Origin: Bradyrhizobium sp. U87765 SZCCT0048
Lineage (GTDB): Bacteria > Pseudomonadota > Alphaproteobacteria > Rhizobiales > Xanthobacteraceae
Assembly (NCBI RefSeq): GCF_018131225.1
Contig: NZ_JAFCMM010000002.1
Coordinates: forward strand, 930,001 to 994,000
DNA length: 64,000 nt
Direction of reading: 5' to 3'
A program made the position numbers and the translations under genes. This document shows positions 54,587 through 63,463 of the stretch, one piece after another; within the stretch, counting starts at the first letter, position 1, and each line of letters opens with the position of its first letter. The notes under the pieces are model-generated. The model searched no databases. It worked only from the letters and a program-made list of their open reading frames with translations, and was not told where the DNA came from.

Positions 54587-56050
54587 TCAGCGGCTGCGCG
54601 CGATCGCCAGCATGCAATCGACATCGAGATGCGCGCCGAGATGGTCGGCCAGCGCATCGAGCGCCCGCTCGACCGTCGCCTCATAGGCCAGCGACGCGGC
54701 AACGCCGAATTGCGCGAGCCACGCCCGGCGGAACGCATCGCCCGCGAACAGACCGTGCAGATAAGTGCCCTGCACCCGCCCGTCCGCCGAGACCGCACCA
54801 TCCGGCCGCTCGGCAAGCCGCAGGAACGGCCGGGCACAATCTCCGCCTTCCGTGCGGCCGAGATGGATCTCGTAGCCTTCGATCGGCGCACCGCTGGCGC
54901 AGTGCGTGCCCTCCGACAACACCGTCGTCTTGTCGCCGCTCATCACTGTGGTGACATCGAGCAGGCCGAGCCCCGCCACCGTGCCCGCCGGACCATCGAC
55001 GCCGTCGGGATCGGCAATGGTCGTGCCGAGCAGTTGATAGCCGCCGCACAGGCCCAACACATGGCCGCCGCGCCGGACATGGGCGAGAATATCGATGTCC
55101 CAGCCCTGCGCGCGCAGGAAGGCGAGGTCGCCGAGCGTCGACTTGGTGCCGGGAAGGATCACGACATGCGCCTCCGCCGGGATCGGCGTGCCCGGGCGGA
55201 CGAAGACAAGGCGCACTCCCGCTTCCATGCCGAGCGGATCGAGATCGTCGAAGTTGGCAATGCGCGACAGCATCGGCACGGCGACAACCAGCTCTGCCGA
55301 TGCCGCACTCGCGCGGTCGAGATCGAGCGCATCCTCGGCCGGCAGGAACGCGGCCTGCGGCAGCCAGGGCACGACGCCGAGCGATGGCCAGCCGGTGCGG
55401 CGCGTGATCTCGGCAAGGCCGGCATCGAACAGGCCGGCGTCGCCGCGAAACTTGTTGATCAGGAAGCCGGCGATGCGCGCCCGCTCGTCCGACTCCAGCA
55501 CCGCATGGGTGCCGACCAGACTGGCGATGACGCCGCCACGGTCGATGTCGCCGGCCAGCACCACGGGCACGTCGGCAGCAGCGGCGAAACCCATGTTGGC
55601 GATGTCACCGGCACGCAGGTTGATCTCCGCCGGGCTGCCGGCGCCCTCGACCAGCACGATATCGGCCTCGGCGGCAAGCTGTTCGAAGCTCTCGAGCACA
55701 GCCGGCAGCAGCGCCGCCTTGCGGTCGAGATAGTGCTGCGCCCGCAGCGTGCCGGTGCGCCGGCCGCGCACGATGACCTGCGCGCCCGTGTCGGTCTCCG
55801 GCTTCAGCAGCACCGGATTCATGTGCACGCTGGGCGGCTGCCGCGCTGCGCGCGCCTGCACCGCCTGGGCGCGGCCGATCTCGCCGCCATCGACCGCGAT
55901 CGCCGCATTGTTGGACATGTTCTGGGGCTTGAACGGCGCGACACTGAAGCCGCGCCGCACCAGTAGCCGCGCCAGCCCGGCGACCAGGGTCGACTTGCCG
56001 GCGTTGGAGCCGGTCGCCTGGATCATCAGTGCGGGCGTGCGGCGTGCCAT
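54587..56050 (-). CDS. cobQ: Adenosylcobyric acid synthase
   Basis: The start at 56050 overlaps the cobO stop by one base. The 487-aa protein has the P-loop-like IQATGSNAGKSTLV near residue 10, FKPQNMSNNA near 40 and the class I glutamine amidotransferase Cys in GLCGGYQLLG near 330, with the triad His in YEIHLGRTEG near 395 and LHGLF near 450. It amidates four carboxylates of adenosylcobyrinate diamide using glutamine and ATP. Full length. It is the last gene of the minus-strand cob operon. Confidence 0.95.
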   Translation of the reverse strand: MARRTPALMIQATGSNAGKSTLVAGLARLLVRRGFSVAPFKPQNMSNNAAIAVDGGEIGRAQAVQARAARQPPSVHMNPVLLKPETDTGAQVIVRGRRTGTLRAQHYLDRKAALLPAVLESFEQLAAEADIVLVEGAGSPAEINLRAGDIANMGFAAAADVPVVLAGDIDRGGVIASLVGTHAVLESDERARIAGFLINKFRGDAGLFDAGLAEITRRTGWPSLGVVPWLPQAAFLPAEDALDLDRASAASAELVVAVPMLSRIANFDDLDPLGMEAGVRLVFVRPGTPIPAEAHVVILPGTKSTLGDLAFLRAQGWDIDILAHVRRGGHVLGLCGGYQLLGTTIADPDGVDGPAGTVAGLGLLDVTTVMSGDKTTVLSEGTHCASGAPIEGYEIHLGRTEGGDCARPFLRLAERPDGAVSADGRVQGTYLHGLFAGDAFRRAWLAQFGVAASLAYEATVERALDALADHLGAHLDVDCMLAIARSR

Positions 56051-56676
56051 CAGAACTCGATGCCCTTCTGCGCCTTGATGCCCTGGCGGAACGGGTGCTT
56101 GACCAGCGTCATCTCGGTGACGAGGTCGGCAAGCTCGATCAGCGCCGGATGGGCGTTGCGGCCGGTGACGATGACATGCTTGTCCGCCGGCTTTTCGTCG
56201 CGCAGGAACGCAACGACCTCGTCGATCGGCAGATACTCGTAGCGCAGCACGATGTTGAGCTCGTCGAGCAGCACGAGACGGTTGTCGTCCGAGAGGATCA
56301 GTTCCTTGGCGCGCTGCCATGCCGCGGTTGCGGCGGCAATGTCGCGGGCGCGGTCCTGGGTCTCCCAGGTGAAGCCTTCACCCATGATGTGCAGCGTGAC
56401 GAGTTCGGGGAATGTCGCCAGCAGCTTGGCCTCGCCGGTGTCCCAGCTCGGCGACTTGACGAACTGCACCACCGCGACCGGCCAGCCATGGCCGATGTGG
56501 CGGAACACCATGCCGAGCGCCGCCGACGTCTTGCCCTTGCCGGTGCCGGTGTGGACGATCAGCAGGCCCTTGTCGCCACTCTTGCTCGCCATGATCTTGT
56601 CGCGCGCCGCCTTGTGCTTGCGCATCTTCTCGGCGTGGCGGGCGTTGACGGCGGTTTCATCGAGGGGCTCGGTCAC
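56050..56676 (-). CDS. cobO: Cob(I)yrinic acid a,c-diamide adenosyltransferase (CobO/BtuR type)
   Basis: The GTG start at 56676 overlaps the cobN stop (GTGA), with GGAGA upstream. The 208-aa protein has the P-loop VHTGTGKGKTSAALG near residue 37, QFVKSPSWDTGE near 68 and VLLDELNIVLRY near 125, all typical of CobO/BtuR/CobA. It adds the 5'-deoxyadenosyl group to cobalt. Normal length. Confidence 0.95.
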   Translation of the reverse strand: MTEPLDETAVNARHAEKMRKHKAARDKIMASKSGDKGLLIVHTGTGKGKTSAALGMVFRHIGHGWPVAVVQFVKSPSWDTGEAKLLATFPELVTLHIMGEGFTWETQDRARDIAAATAAWQRAKELILSDDNRLVLLDELNIVLRYEYLPIDEVVAFLRDEKPADKHVIVTGRNAHPALIELADLVTEMTLVKHPFRQGIKAQKGIEF

Positions 56677-59600
56677 GGGCGTGTCTCCTGCAAGGTCAAA
56701 AGCTCGGCGATCAGGTTGGCGGCGCTGTTGGAGCGCGGCGTCCACAAGCCACGGCGCAGCGCTTCGGCGAACCGCAGCGCCGTCTCGCGCAGCGCCGCGG
56801 GGTTGGCCTGCGCCATGAAGCTGCGCACCCGCGCATCCTCCAGATAGGCGGCGAACAGCTGGTCGAAATGATGGCCCGATACCGCGTCGGTCGAGGCGGC
56901 GAAGCCGAACAGATAGTCCACTGTCGCCGCGATCTCGAATGCTCCCTTGTAGCCGTGGCGCATCACGCCGTCGATCCATTTCGGGTTGGCGGCGCGGCCG
57001 CGCACCACCCGCGAGATCTCCTGCGACAGCGGCCGCGGCAATGGTGCCTCGGGACGCGATGTATCGACATGGGCGATGCGCGGCGCCGCGCCGCGCAGGG
57101 TCTGCACGGTGGCGGCGAGACCGCCCATGAACTGGTAGTAGTCGTCGGAATCGAGAATGTCGTGCTCGCGGTTGTCCTGCGCCTGCGCCACCAGATCCAC
57201 CCGGCCGAGCTGCGCGGCAAAATCGTCGCGGACGGCGGCGCCCTCGCTGCCGCTGCCATAGGCGAACGCGCCCCACGACAGATAGACGTCGGCAATGTCG
57301 TCGCGTCCGTTCCAGCCGCCCTCGTCGATCAGTGCCTGCAATCCCGCACCATAGGCGCCGGGCTTGGCGCCTAACACGCGGTAGCTGGCCTGCCGTTGCG
57401 CCGCCTCCGCGGGCATGCCTTCGGTGACCAGAACCCGCGCACGCGCGCGGACATGCGCCGCGATCGGATTGGCGTCATCGGGCTCGTCGAGCACGGCAAT
57501 GGCGCGTACCGCGCTGTCGAGCAGATCCATCTGGGTCGGGAAGGCGTCACGAAACAGGCCCGAGACACGAAACGTGACGTCGACCCGCGGCCGCTTCAGC
57601 TCCGCGAGCGGCACGATGGCGAAGCCGGTGACACGGCCCGATGCCTCGTCCCACACCGGGCGGGCGCCGATCAGGGCGAGCGCCTGCGCCACATCGTCGC
57701 CACCGGTGCGCATGTTGGCGGTGCCCCACGCCGACAGCGCGATGGTGCGCGGCCATTCGCCGGACTGCTGCCAGTAGTACTCGACCAGCCGCTCGGCGGC
57801 GAGCCGGCCGATGCGCCACGCCGACGGGCTCGGCACCGCGCGGACGTCGACGGCGAAGAAGTTGCGCCCCGTCGGCAGCACGTCCGGCCGTCCGCGCGTC
57901 GGCGCGCCTGACGGTCCGGGCGGCACGAAGCGGCCGTCGAGACCGCGCAGCAGCGCGGCGATTTCCGCCGCGCCACAGCCGGCGATGGTCGGCCGCAGCC
58001 GCGCGGCGATCCAGCCGAGAACGGCAGCGGCATCCCGCCACTCCGGCGCGGGCTGGATGTCACCGCGGACCAGCGCGCTCGCGAGCAGCTCGATCCGCTC
58101 CACGGTATCTCCCGTGGTCCGCCAGGCCGCGCCGCTCTGACGGGCGAGCATATCCGGCCGCGGACCATCATAGTGCGCGGCGAGATCGCGCGTCAGTGGA
58201 TCGAAATCGCCAAGCCCGAGATCGCGGGCCAGCGCGCGATGCAACGAAGCATCCTCGGGGCGGATCTCCGAGCGCGGCAGCCGCGCGATGGCGACCAGCA
58301 GGTCGTCGTTCTGCCGGCTCTGCGGCGAGCGGCCGAACACATGCAGGCCGTCGCGGATCTGCATTTCCTTGAGATCGCAGAGATGCGCATCGATGGCGCG
58401 CAGCGCATCGACGGTCGGGGTATCCCTGTCGACGCCGACGTCGGCGTCGAGACGCTGCGCGCGCGCCAACGACAGGATGTCGTCGGCAATCGCCCCGGCG
58501 CGGCGGGGATCGAGATCGGCGGCGAGCGCATACTCGTCGACAAGGCTTTCCATCCGCGCGAGATCGTCGTGCAGTTCGGCACGGGTCATCGGCGGCGTCA
58601 GGTGATCGACGATCACGGCGGCCGTGCGCCGCTTGGCCTGGATACCCTCGCCGGGATCGTTGACGATGAACGGATAGAGGTGCGGCAGCGGCCCGAGCAC
58701 CGCATCGGGCGTGCAATCGGCGGACAGCCCGGCACTCTTGCCCGGGAGCCATTCGAGGTTGCCATGCTTGCCGAGATGGACGACGGCATGGGCACCGAAC
58801 ACCATGCGCAGCCACAGGTAGAAGGCGAGGTAGTGATGCGGCGGCGCGAGATCCGGGTCGTGATACGTGCTCTTGGGATCGATGTTGTAGCCGCGCGCCG
58901 GCTGGATGCCGATCACGACATGGCCGAAGCGATGCAGGCCGAGATGGAAGGCATCGCCGGCGAGATGCGGATCCTGTGCCGGATCTCCCCAGCGCGCGGT
59001 GACCGCCTGCCGGATCGCCGCCGGCAGTGCGGCGAATGCCCGGGCATAGTCGGCGAGCGGCCAGCGCACACCGCCGCTGCGCATCGCACGGTCCGTCAGG
59101 TCGTTGGTCGGACCAGCCTGCAGCAGATGCATCATCGCCGCATGATCGTCCGGCGTCGCGCCGGCATCGTATCCGGCCTGGCGCAGCGCCTGCAGCACCA
59201 CGATCAGGCTCTCTGGCGTATCGAGCCCGACGCCGTTGGCGAGCCGGCCGTCGCGGTTGGGGTAATTCGCGAGCACGAGCGCAATGCGGCGATCCGCCGG
59301 CGCCGTACGGCGCAGCGTCACCCACCGTGCCGCCAGCTCCGCCGTCGCGGCGATGCGATCGGGAACGGCGCGCAGCGTCGTCGGCGTGAACGCGCCATCG
59401 GCCCCCTCGGCCTTTTCCTTGAAGGCGATGGCATGAGCAAAGATGCGGCCATCGACTTCGGGCAACACCACATGCATCGCGAGATCGCGCGGCGACAGCC
59501 CGCGCGACGAGGCTTCCCACCCCGCACGCGACGAGCCGGCGAGCGCGACTTGCAGCACCGGGCAATCGAACGCCGCCAGCACGCCGTCATCGTCCGCGGC

Positions 59601-60383
59601 CGTCGCCGTGGCGAACGCGGTCGCATTGATTATGATGTCGGGCGGGTGCGCGGCGAGCGCCGCGCGCAGGAACGCGCCCGAGCGCTCGTCCTTCAGACTG
59701 GTCACGTAAAGCCCGACCGGATCGAGGCCGCGTGCGCGCAGCGCGTCGGCAAGCTCGGCGAGCGGCGCCGTGTCGCCGGCAGCGGCGAGCGCACGGTAGA
59801 AGATCATGGCGGCGCGCGGCCGCTCGCCGGGCGCGGGCTCGGTCGGCCAGAACCCCGCCGCCGGCATCGGACGCGGCGGCGGCGGTGCTTCACCGCGGCC
59901 GATGAGATGAGCGGCGAAACGCAGCGCGAGTTCGAGGTTTTCCGGCCCGCCCTCGCTGCAATAGCGCCACAGCCGCTCGGTCGCCGCGAGATCGGCGGTG
60001 CCGCGCGCGGCCAGCGCCGCGTTCCAGGTCAGCTCGCCGGGAATGCAGGCGAACAGCGCGCCGCGGCGCAGCGCGTCGGTGCGCAGGCTTTCGACGCCAT
60101 GCGGCCAGTAGCTCTCGCCGCCGAGCATGCGCAGCACGACGATCTTCGCCGCGCGCAACGTACGCTCGACATAGGCATCGACCGAGGCGGGATGGCTGAG
60201 CGCCAGCAGATTGGTCAGCGTCAGGGATGGACAGCCTGCCCCCAGCCGCGCGGCCGCGGCGCCGAACGCCGCGAGCTCGCTGTCCGCTGCCGACAGCACG
60301 ACGATGTCAGCCGTCGGCTGCCCGAGATCGCGGGCGACGTCGCCGTCGTCGATGCAACCACCGGTGTCGAGCTTGAGGTGCAT
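56673..60383 (-). CDS. cobN: Cobaltochelatase subunit CobN
   Basis: The 1236-aa protein is the large subunit of the aerobic ATP-dependent cobaltochelatase, which inserts cobalt into hydrogenobyrinic acid a,c-diamide. Recognisable pieces are the N-terminal ADIVVLSAADSELAAF, the middle LANYPNRDGRLANGVGLD, HLGKHGNLEWLPGKSAGLS, and the C-terminal WGAFAYGSGSEGAAVRDDF. Length agrees with the family. CobS and CobT subunits are not next to it. It overlaps the cobO start and lies 163 bp after cobW, where two palindromic repeats sit. Confidence 0.95.
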   Translation of the reverse strand: MHLKLDTGGCIDDGDVARDLGQPTADIVVLSAADSELAAFGAAAARLGAGCPSLTLTNLLALSHPASVDAYVERTLRAAKIVVLRMLGGESYWPHGVESLRTDALRRGALFACIPGELTWNAALAARGTADLAATERLWRYCSEGGPENLELALRFAAHLIGRGEAPPPPRPMPAAGFWPTEPAPGERPRAAMIFYRALAAAGDTAPLAELADALRARGLDPVGLYVTSLKDERSGAFLRAALAAHPPDIIINATAFATATAADDDGVLAAFDCPVLQVALAGSSRAGWEASSRGLSPRDLAMHVVLPEVDGRIFAHAIAFKEKAEGADGAFTPTTLRAVPDRIAATAELAARWVTLRRTAPADRRIALVLANYPNRDGRLANGVGLDTPESLIVVLQALRQAGYDAGATPDDHAAMMHLLQAGPTNDLTDRAMRSGGVRWPLADYARAFAALPAAIRQAVTARWGDPAQDPHLAGDAFHLGLHRFGHVVIGIQPARGYNIDPKSTYHDPDLAPPHHYLAFYLWLRMVFGAHAVVHLGKHGNLEWLPGKSAGLSADCTPDAVLGPLPHLYPFIVNDPGEGIQAKRRTAAVIVDHLTPPMTRAELHDDLARMESLVDEYALAADLDPRRAGAIADDILSLARAQRLDADVGVDRDTPTVDALRAIDAHLCDLKEMQIRDGLHVFGRSPQSRQNDDLLVAIARLPRSEIRPEDASLHRALARDLGLGDFDPLTRDLAAHYDGPRPDMLARQSGAAWRTTGDTVERIELLASALVRGDIQPAPEWRDAAAVLGWIAARLRPTIAGCGAAEIAALLRGLDGRFVPPGPSGAPTRGRPDVLPTGRNFFAVDVRAVPSPSAWRIGRLAAERLVEYYWQQSGEWPRTIALSAWGTANMRTGGDDVAQALALIGARPVWDEASGRVTGFAIVPLAELKRPRVDVTFRVSGLFRDAFPTQMDLLDSAVRAIAVLDEPDDANPIAAHVRARARVLVTEGMPAEAAQRQASYRVLGAKPGAYGAGLQALIDEGGWNGRDDIADVYLSWGAFAYGSGSEGAAVRDDFAAQLGRVDLVAQAQDNREHDILDSDDYYQFMGGLAATVQTLRGAAPRIAHVDTSRPEAPLPRPLSQEISRVVRGRAANPKWIDGVMRHGYKGAFEIAATVDYLFGFAASTDAVSGHHFDQLFAAYLEDARVRSFMAQANPAALRETALRFAEALRRGLWTPRSNSAANLIAELLTLQETRP

Positions 60384-60422
60384 CTCGTGTCACAGACTCA
60401 TGAATTCTGGCGCAGCCTATCT

Positions 60423-60469
60423 CCTCATGGAGAGGAGCGCGGCAAAGCCGCGCGTCTCGAACCATGAGG
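60423..60469. repeat. Palindromic intergenic repeat A
   Basis: CCTCATGG and CCATGAGG bracket an inner GCGCGGC-AAA-GCCGCGC hairpin. It belongs to the short palindromes typical of this bacterial family and lies between cobW and cobN. Confidence 0.7.
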
Positions 60470-60491
60470 CCAACAATCTGCAACGTACCGG

Positions 60492-60536
60492 CCTCATCCT
60501 TCGAGACGCCCGCCGAGCGGGCTCCTCAGGATGAGG
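60492..60536. repeat. Palindromic intergenic repeat B
   Basis: CCTCATCC and GGATGAGG form the ends, with GAGACGCCCGCCGAGCGGGCTCCTC between them. It is 22 bp from repeat A and of the same general class; the pair fills most of the cobW-cobN gap. Confidence 0.7.
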
Positions 60537-60546
60537 GTTGAAAGTC

Positions 60547-61560
60547 CTAGCCTGCCAGCGCGCGGCGCGCTGCGTCGCCATCAAAACCCTTCAGGCCGAT
60601 GACCACGAGATGCTCGGCCTGCGCGACGTCAGGCCGGCCGAACGCCAGTTCGACCCGGCTGCCGACCGCCTGCACCACCACCGGCGCCGGCTTGCCGTCG
60701 ATGCGGACATGGCCCTTGACCCGCAGCACGCCGTCGAGCGCGAGCGCCTGCGCCACGCGGTCGCGCACGCCATCGAGGTTCGGCACGACCGATGGCGTCA
60801 CCACGATGCTCTCGAAGTCGTCGTGGTCGTGCTCCTCCTCCTCGCCATGATGACCGGCACGGGCGGCGAGATCGTCCTCGGCGGTGGCTTGCAGACCGAT
60901 CAGCACATCGGCCGGCAGATTGCCTTCGGAGCGCACCAGCCGCACGCCGGAGCGCACCGCGGCGGCGAGACGGCTCTCCATCTCCGCCAGTGCCTGCGGC
61001 GCGACGAGATCGGACTTCGACAGCACGACGAGATCGGCGCAGGCGAGCTGGTCCTCGAACACCTCCTCGATCGGATCGTCATGATCGAGCGACGGATCGG
61101 CGGCGCGCTGTGCGTCGAGCGCGTCCTCGTCGAGCGAGACGCGACCTTCGGACAGCGCCAGCGCATCCACCACCGTGACCACGCCATCGACGGTCGCGCG
61201 GGTGCGTACATCCGGCCAGGCGAACGCCTTCAGCAGCGGCTGCGGCAGCGCAAGGCCTGAGGTCTCGATGACGATGGCGTCGAGTGGGCGCTCGCGCGAC
61301 AGCAGCTTGTCCATGGTCGGAATGAAGTCGTCGGCGACAGTGCAGCAGATGCAACCATTGGTCAGCTCGACGATGTCGCCGGGCGCGCACGCCTTGGCGG
61401 CGCATTCCTCGACCAGGCCGCCATCGAAGCCGGCATCGCCGAACTCGTTGACGATGACGGCGATGCGGCGGCCGCCGGCCTGGGTTAGCAGCGAGCGCAG
61501 CAGGGTGGTCTTGCCGGCGCCGAGGAAGCCGGTGAGGACGGTGACAGGAACACGGGACAT
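60547..61560 (-). CDS. cobW: CobW GTPase, cobalt metallochaperone family
   Basis: The 337-aa COG0523 protein has Walker A GFLGAGKTTLLRSL near residue 11, the metal-binding GCICC near 70 and the NKxD-like SKSDL near 180. An acidic-His stretch GHHGEEEEHDHDD near 240 may bind cobalt. CobW supplies cobalt to the chelatase CobN, next in the operon. The C-terminal domain is of normal length. It lies between cobP and cobN in the riboswitch-led operon. Confidence 0.94.
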   Translation of the reverse strand: MSRVPVTVLTGFLGAGKTTLLRSLLTQAGGRRIAVIVNEFGDAGFDGGLVEECAAKACAPGDIVELTNGCICCTVADDFIPTMDKLLSRERPLDAIVIETSGLALPQPLLKAFAWPDVRTRATVDGVVTVVDALALSEGRVSLDEDALDAQRAADPSLDHDDPIEEVFEDQLACADLVVLSKSDLVAPQALAEMESRLAAAVRSGVRLVRSEGNLPADVLIGLQATAEDDLAARAGHHGEEEEHDHDDFESIVVTPSVVPNLDGVRDRVAQALALDGVLRVKGHVRIDGKPAPVVVQAVGSRVELAFGRPDVAQAEHLVVIGLKGFDGDAARRALAG

Positions 61561-61572
61561 GCGGACTCCGGA

Positions 61573-62109
61573 TCAGACGGTGGAACGGGCGGATGACTTG
61601 AGCCACAGCGGCAGGCCGGCCGCGACAAAGGCGACATCGGACACAGCGGCGGCGATGGTCTGGTTGAGGCGACCCTGCGCATCGCGGAAGGCGCGGCCGA
61701 GCGGCGTTTCCGGCACGAGGCCGAGGCCGACTTCGTTGGACACCAGCACCACAGGCCCCGGCGCGCCGCGCAGCCAGTCGGCGAGACGCGCGCCCTCCCG
61801 CGCGGCATCGTGGCCGGCATGCATCAGGTTGGACAGCCACAGCGTCAGGCAATCGACGAGCACGGCGGTGTTCGCGGTGCCGTCGCGCGCCAGGGTGTCG
61901 ACGAGATCGAGTTCGACCTCCCGCGTCGTCCAGCCTGCGCCGCGCCGGTCGCGATGATGGGCAATACGCGCGCGCATCTCGTCGTCGCCGGCGGCCGCCG
62001 TCGCGATGTAGACGCGCGTCAGCCCGCTCGCAGTCACCAGCGCTTCGGCGAAAGACGACTTTCCCGAGCGCGCGCCGCCGAGCACGAGCGTGGTGCGCGG
62101 CGCGGTCAT
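61573..62109 (-). CDS. cobP: Adenosylcobinamide kinase / guanylyltransferase
   Basis: The start at 62109 overlaps the DUF1636 stop (ATGA). The 178-aa protein has the P-loop LVLGGARSGKSSFAE near residue 8, AHHRDRR near 50, and VLVDCLTLWLSNLM near 82, with VSNEVGLGLVPE near 125. It phosphorylates adenosylcobinamide and adds GMP (CobP, also called CobU). Length is normal for the family. Confidence 0.95.
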   Translation of the reverse strand: MTAPRTTLVLGGARSGKSSFAEALVTASGLTRVYIATAAAGDDEMRARIAHHRDRRGAGWTTREVELDLVDTLARDGTANTAVLVDCLTLWLSNLMHAGHDAAREGARLADWLRGAPGPVVLVSNEVGLGLVPETPLGRAFRDAQGRLNQTIAAAVSDVAFVAAGLPLWLKSSARSTV

Positions 62110-62555
62110 TTCGGCGGCTCGCCGTCCTCGGGCGACCAGATCGCCGGCGGGATTCGTGCGACCGTGCCCTTGCGCAGCACCTCCGCCCGCGCGCGCCATG
62201 GCACAAGGCCGTAATTCGCCGTGCGGTAGGCAGACACGAAGCTCGCCAGCGCCGGCACGCCGCGCTCGAGGTCGAGATCGCCGAACAGGAAGGTATAGCG
62301 GTCCGGGCCGGACACCGCGACCGTGACCGGACGCTTGCAGACGCTGAGGCACTGCACCGCGCGCACGCGCGCCGGCTCGCCATCGGCCGCGAACGCCTCG
62401 CGCAGAGCGCCGAGCAGCGTCGGCCCCACCGTCGACGTCGCATCGCCGGCGCGACAGGTGGTACAGACGCTGACGACGACGTCGTCGCGCACGATCGCGC
62501 CCGTCCCGGGCCCGACGGCGACGGCCGCATCGGTCGGCGTTTCGGATTGATCCAT
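62106..62555 (-). CDS. DUF1636 putative metal-binding protein
   Basis: The ATG at 62555 is preferred over the GTG one codon before. The roughly 149-aa protein has CTTCR near residue 30 and CLSVCKRP near 70, a four-Cys layout like a [2Fe-2S] thioredoxin-type ferredoxin. DUF1636 genes often sit in cobalamin clusters, and this one is the first after a cobalamin riboswitch and next to cobP and cobW. A role in metal handling or electron supply for corrin chemistry is inference. Confidence 0.85.
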   Translation of the reverse strand: MDQSETPTDAAVAVGPGTGAIVRDDVVVSVCTTCRAGDATSTVGPTLLGALREAFAADGEPARVRAVQCLSVCKRPVTVAVSGPDRYTFLFGDLDLERGVPALASFVSAYRTANYGLVPWRARAEVLRKGTVARIPPAIWSPEDGEPPK

Positions 62556-62675
62556 CACAAGCTCTCAAGGCATGGCATCAACAGCCGCGAGCTTTGTCGG
62601 ATCGCGCGATGGCCTTGGGCCATCGAACAACGCTCCCGTCCGGTGCACCCCGCCCCGACGCCTCCAAAGCACAAG

Positions 62676-62850
62676 TCCCGACGGCAGGTCTCCTGGCTCG
62701 CGAGTCACCGCCTGATCGCCGCCTTCCCGGGAGCATCCCAGTGGCCTCGGCACAGGCTCGTCGCTTACAGTTGCGGGGGCAGCGCCGGCGTTGAGACGAA
62801 CTCGCACCGGCTTCCCTTTTCACCTTCCTCGGGGGAAGGAACCATCGGCC
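62676..62850 (-). promoter_or_regulatory. Cobalamin riboswitch 3
   Basis: Read on the minus strand it has the core GCTGCCCCCGCAACTGTAAGCG, GGCCACTGGG, and the B12 box GCGAGCCAGGAGACCTGCC. It lies about 120 bp before DUF1636 and should control the cob operon DUF1636-cobP-cobW-cobN-cobO-cobQ. The phosphatase gene upstream ends 28 bp before it. Confidence 0.95.
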
Positions 62851-62878
62851 GGCACGGTATCCGTGGCGCCGTCCGGGG

Positions 62879-63463
62879 TCAACCGCGGCCGAGTGTCAGC
62901 CGGTTGACCGCGACCACGCGCCAGCCCGGCTGAATTCGGTCGATCCGCGTCAACGACAGCGGATCGATGACAAAGCGCAGCGCATGCTCCGGCGCGAGAT
63001 CGAGCGCGACCGCAAGCGCCGCCCGCACGGTTCCCGAATGCACGACGAGCACCACGTCGCCATCCGGCAGCGCGGCAATGCCCTCGGCGACCCGCGCGAT
63101 CTGATCGACGAAGCTCTCGCCGCCCGGCGGCCGGTTGTGCGCCGACGCATCCCAGAACGCGCGATAGGCGTCGCCCGTCTCGGCGGCAAGATCGTCATGG
63201 CGGCGGCCGGTCCAGGCGCCGAAATCCTGCTCGCGAAAGGACGACACGATCTGTGGCGCAAGGCCGAGGCCTGCCGCGGTCTCGCGTGTGCGCCGCGCCG
63301 GGCTGCAGACACTGACCGCCGCCGGCGGCAACTGGCGTCGCAACGCGGCGAAGGCCTCCGCGTCCGACACGTCTGCCGGCGCATCGGGGCCATGGATCAC
63401 GCCGCGCGGGCCATCGACCGGCGCATGCCGGATGAGCCAGAGCCGGGTCATCCCCGCCGTCAT
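62879..63463 (-). CDS. Histidine phosphatase family protein (alpha-ribazole phosphatase type)
   Basis: The 194-aa protein has the catalytic LIRHAPVDG near residue 10 and the second His in VVHSGTVRAAL near 141, the phosphoglycerate-mutase-like fold. Its place directly after cobS (overlap ATGA) suggests that it is the phosphatase acting on alpha-ribazole phosphate or the cobalamin phosphate in nucleotide-loop assembly, called CobC in Salmonella. The exact reaction is inferred from context. Confidence 0.85.
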   Translation of the reverse strand: MTAGMTRLWLIRHAPVDGPRGVIHGPDAPADVSDAEAFAALRRQLPPAAVSVCSPARRTRETAAGLGLAPQIVSSFREQDFGAWTGRRHDDLAAETGDAYRAFWDASAHNRPPGGESFVDQIARVAEGIAALPDGDVVLVVHSGTVRAALAVALDLAPEHALRFVIDPLSLTRIDRIQPGWRVVAVNRLTLGRG

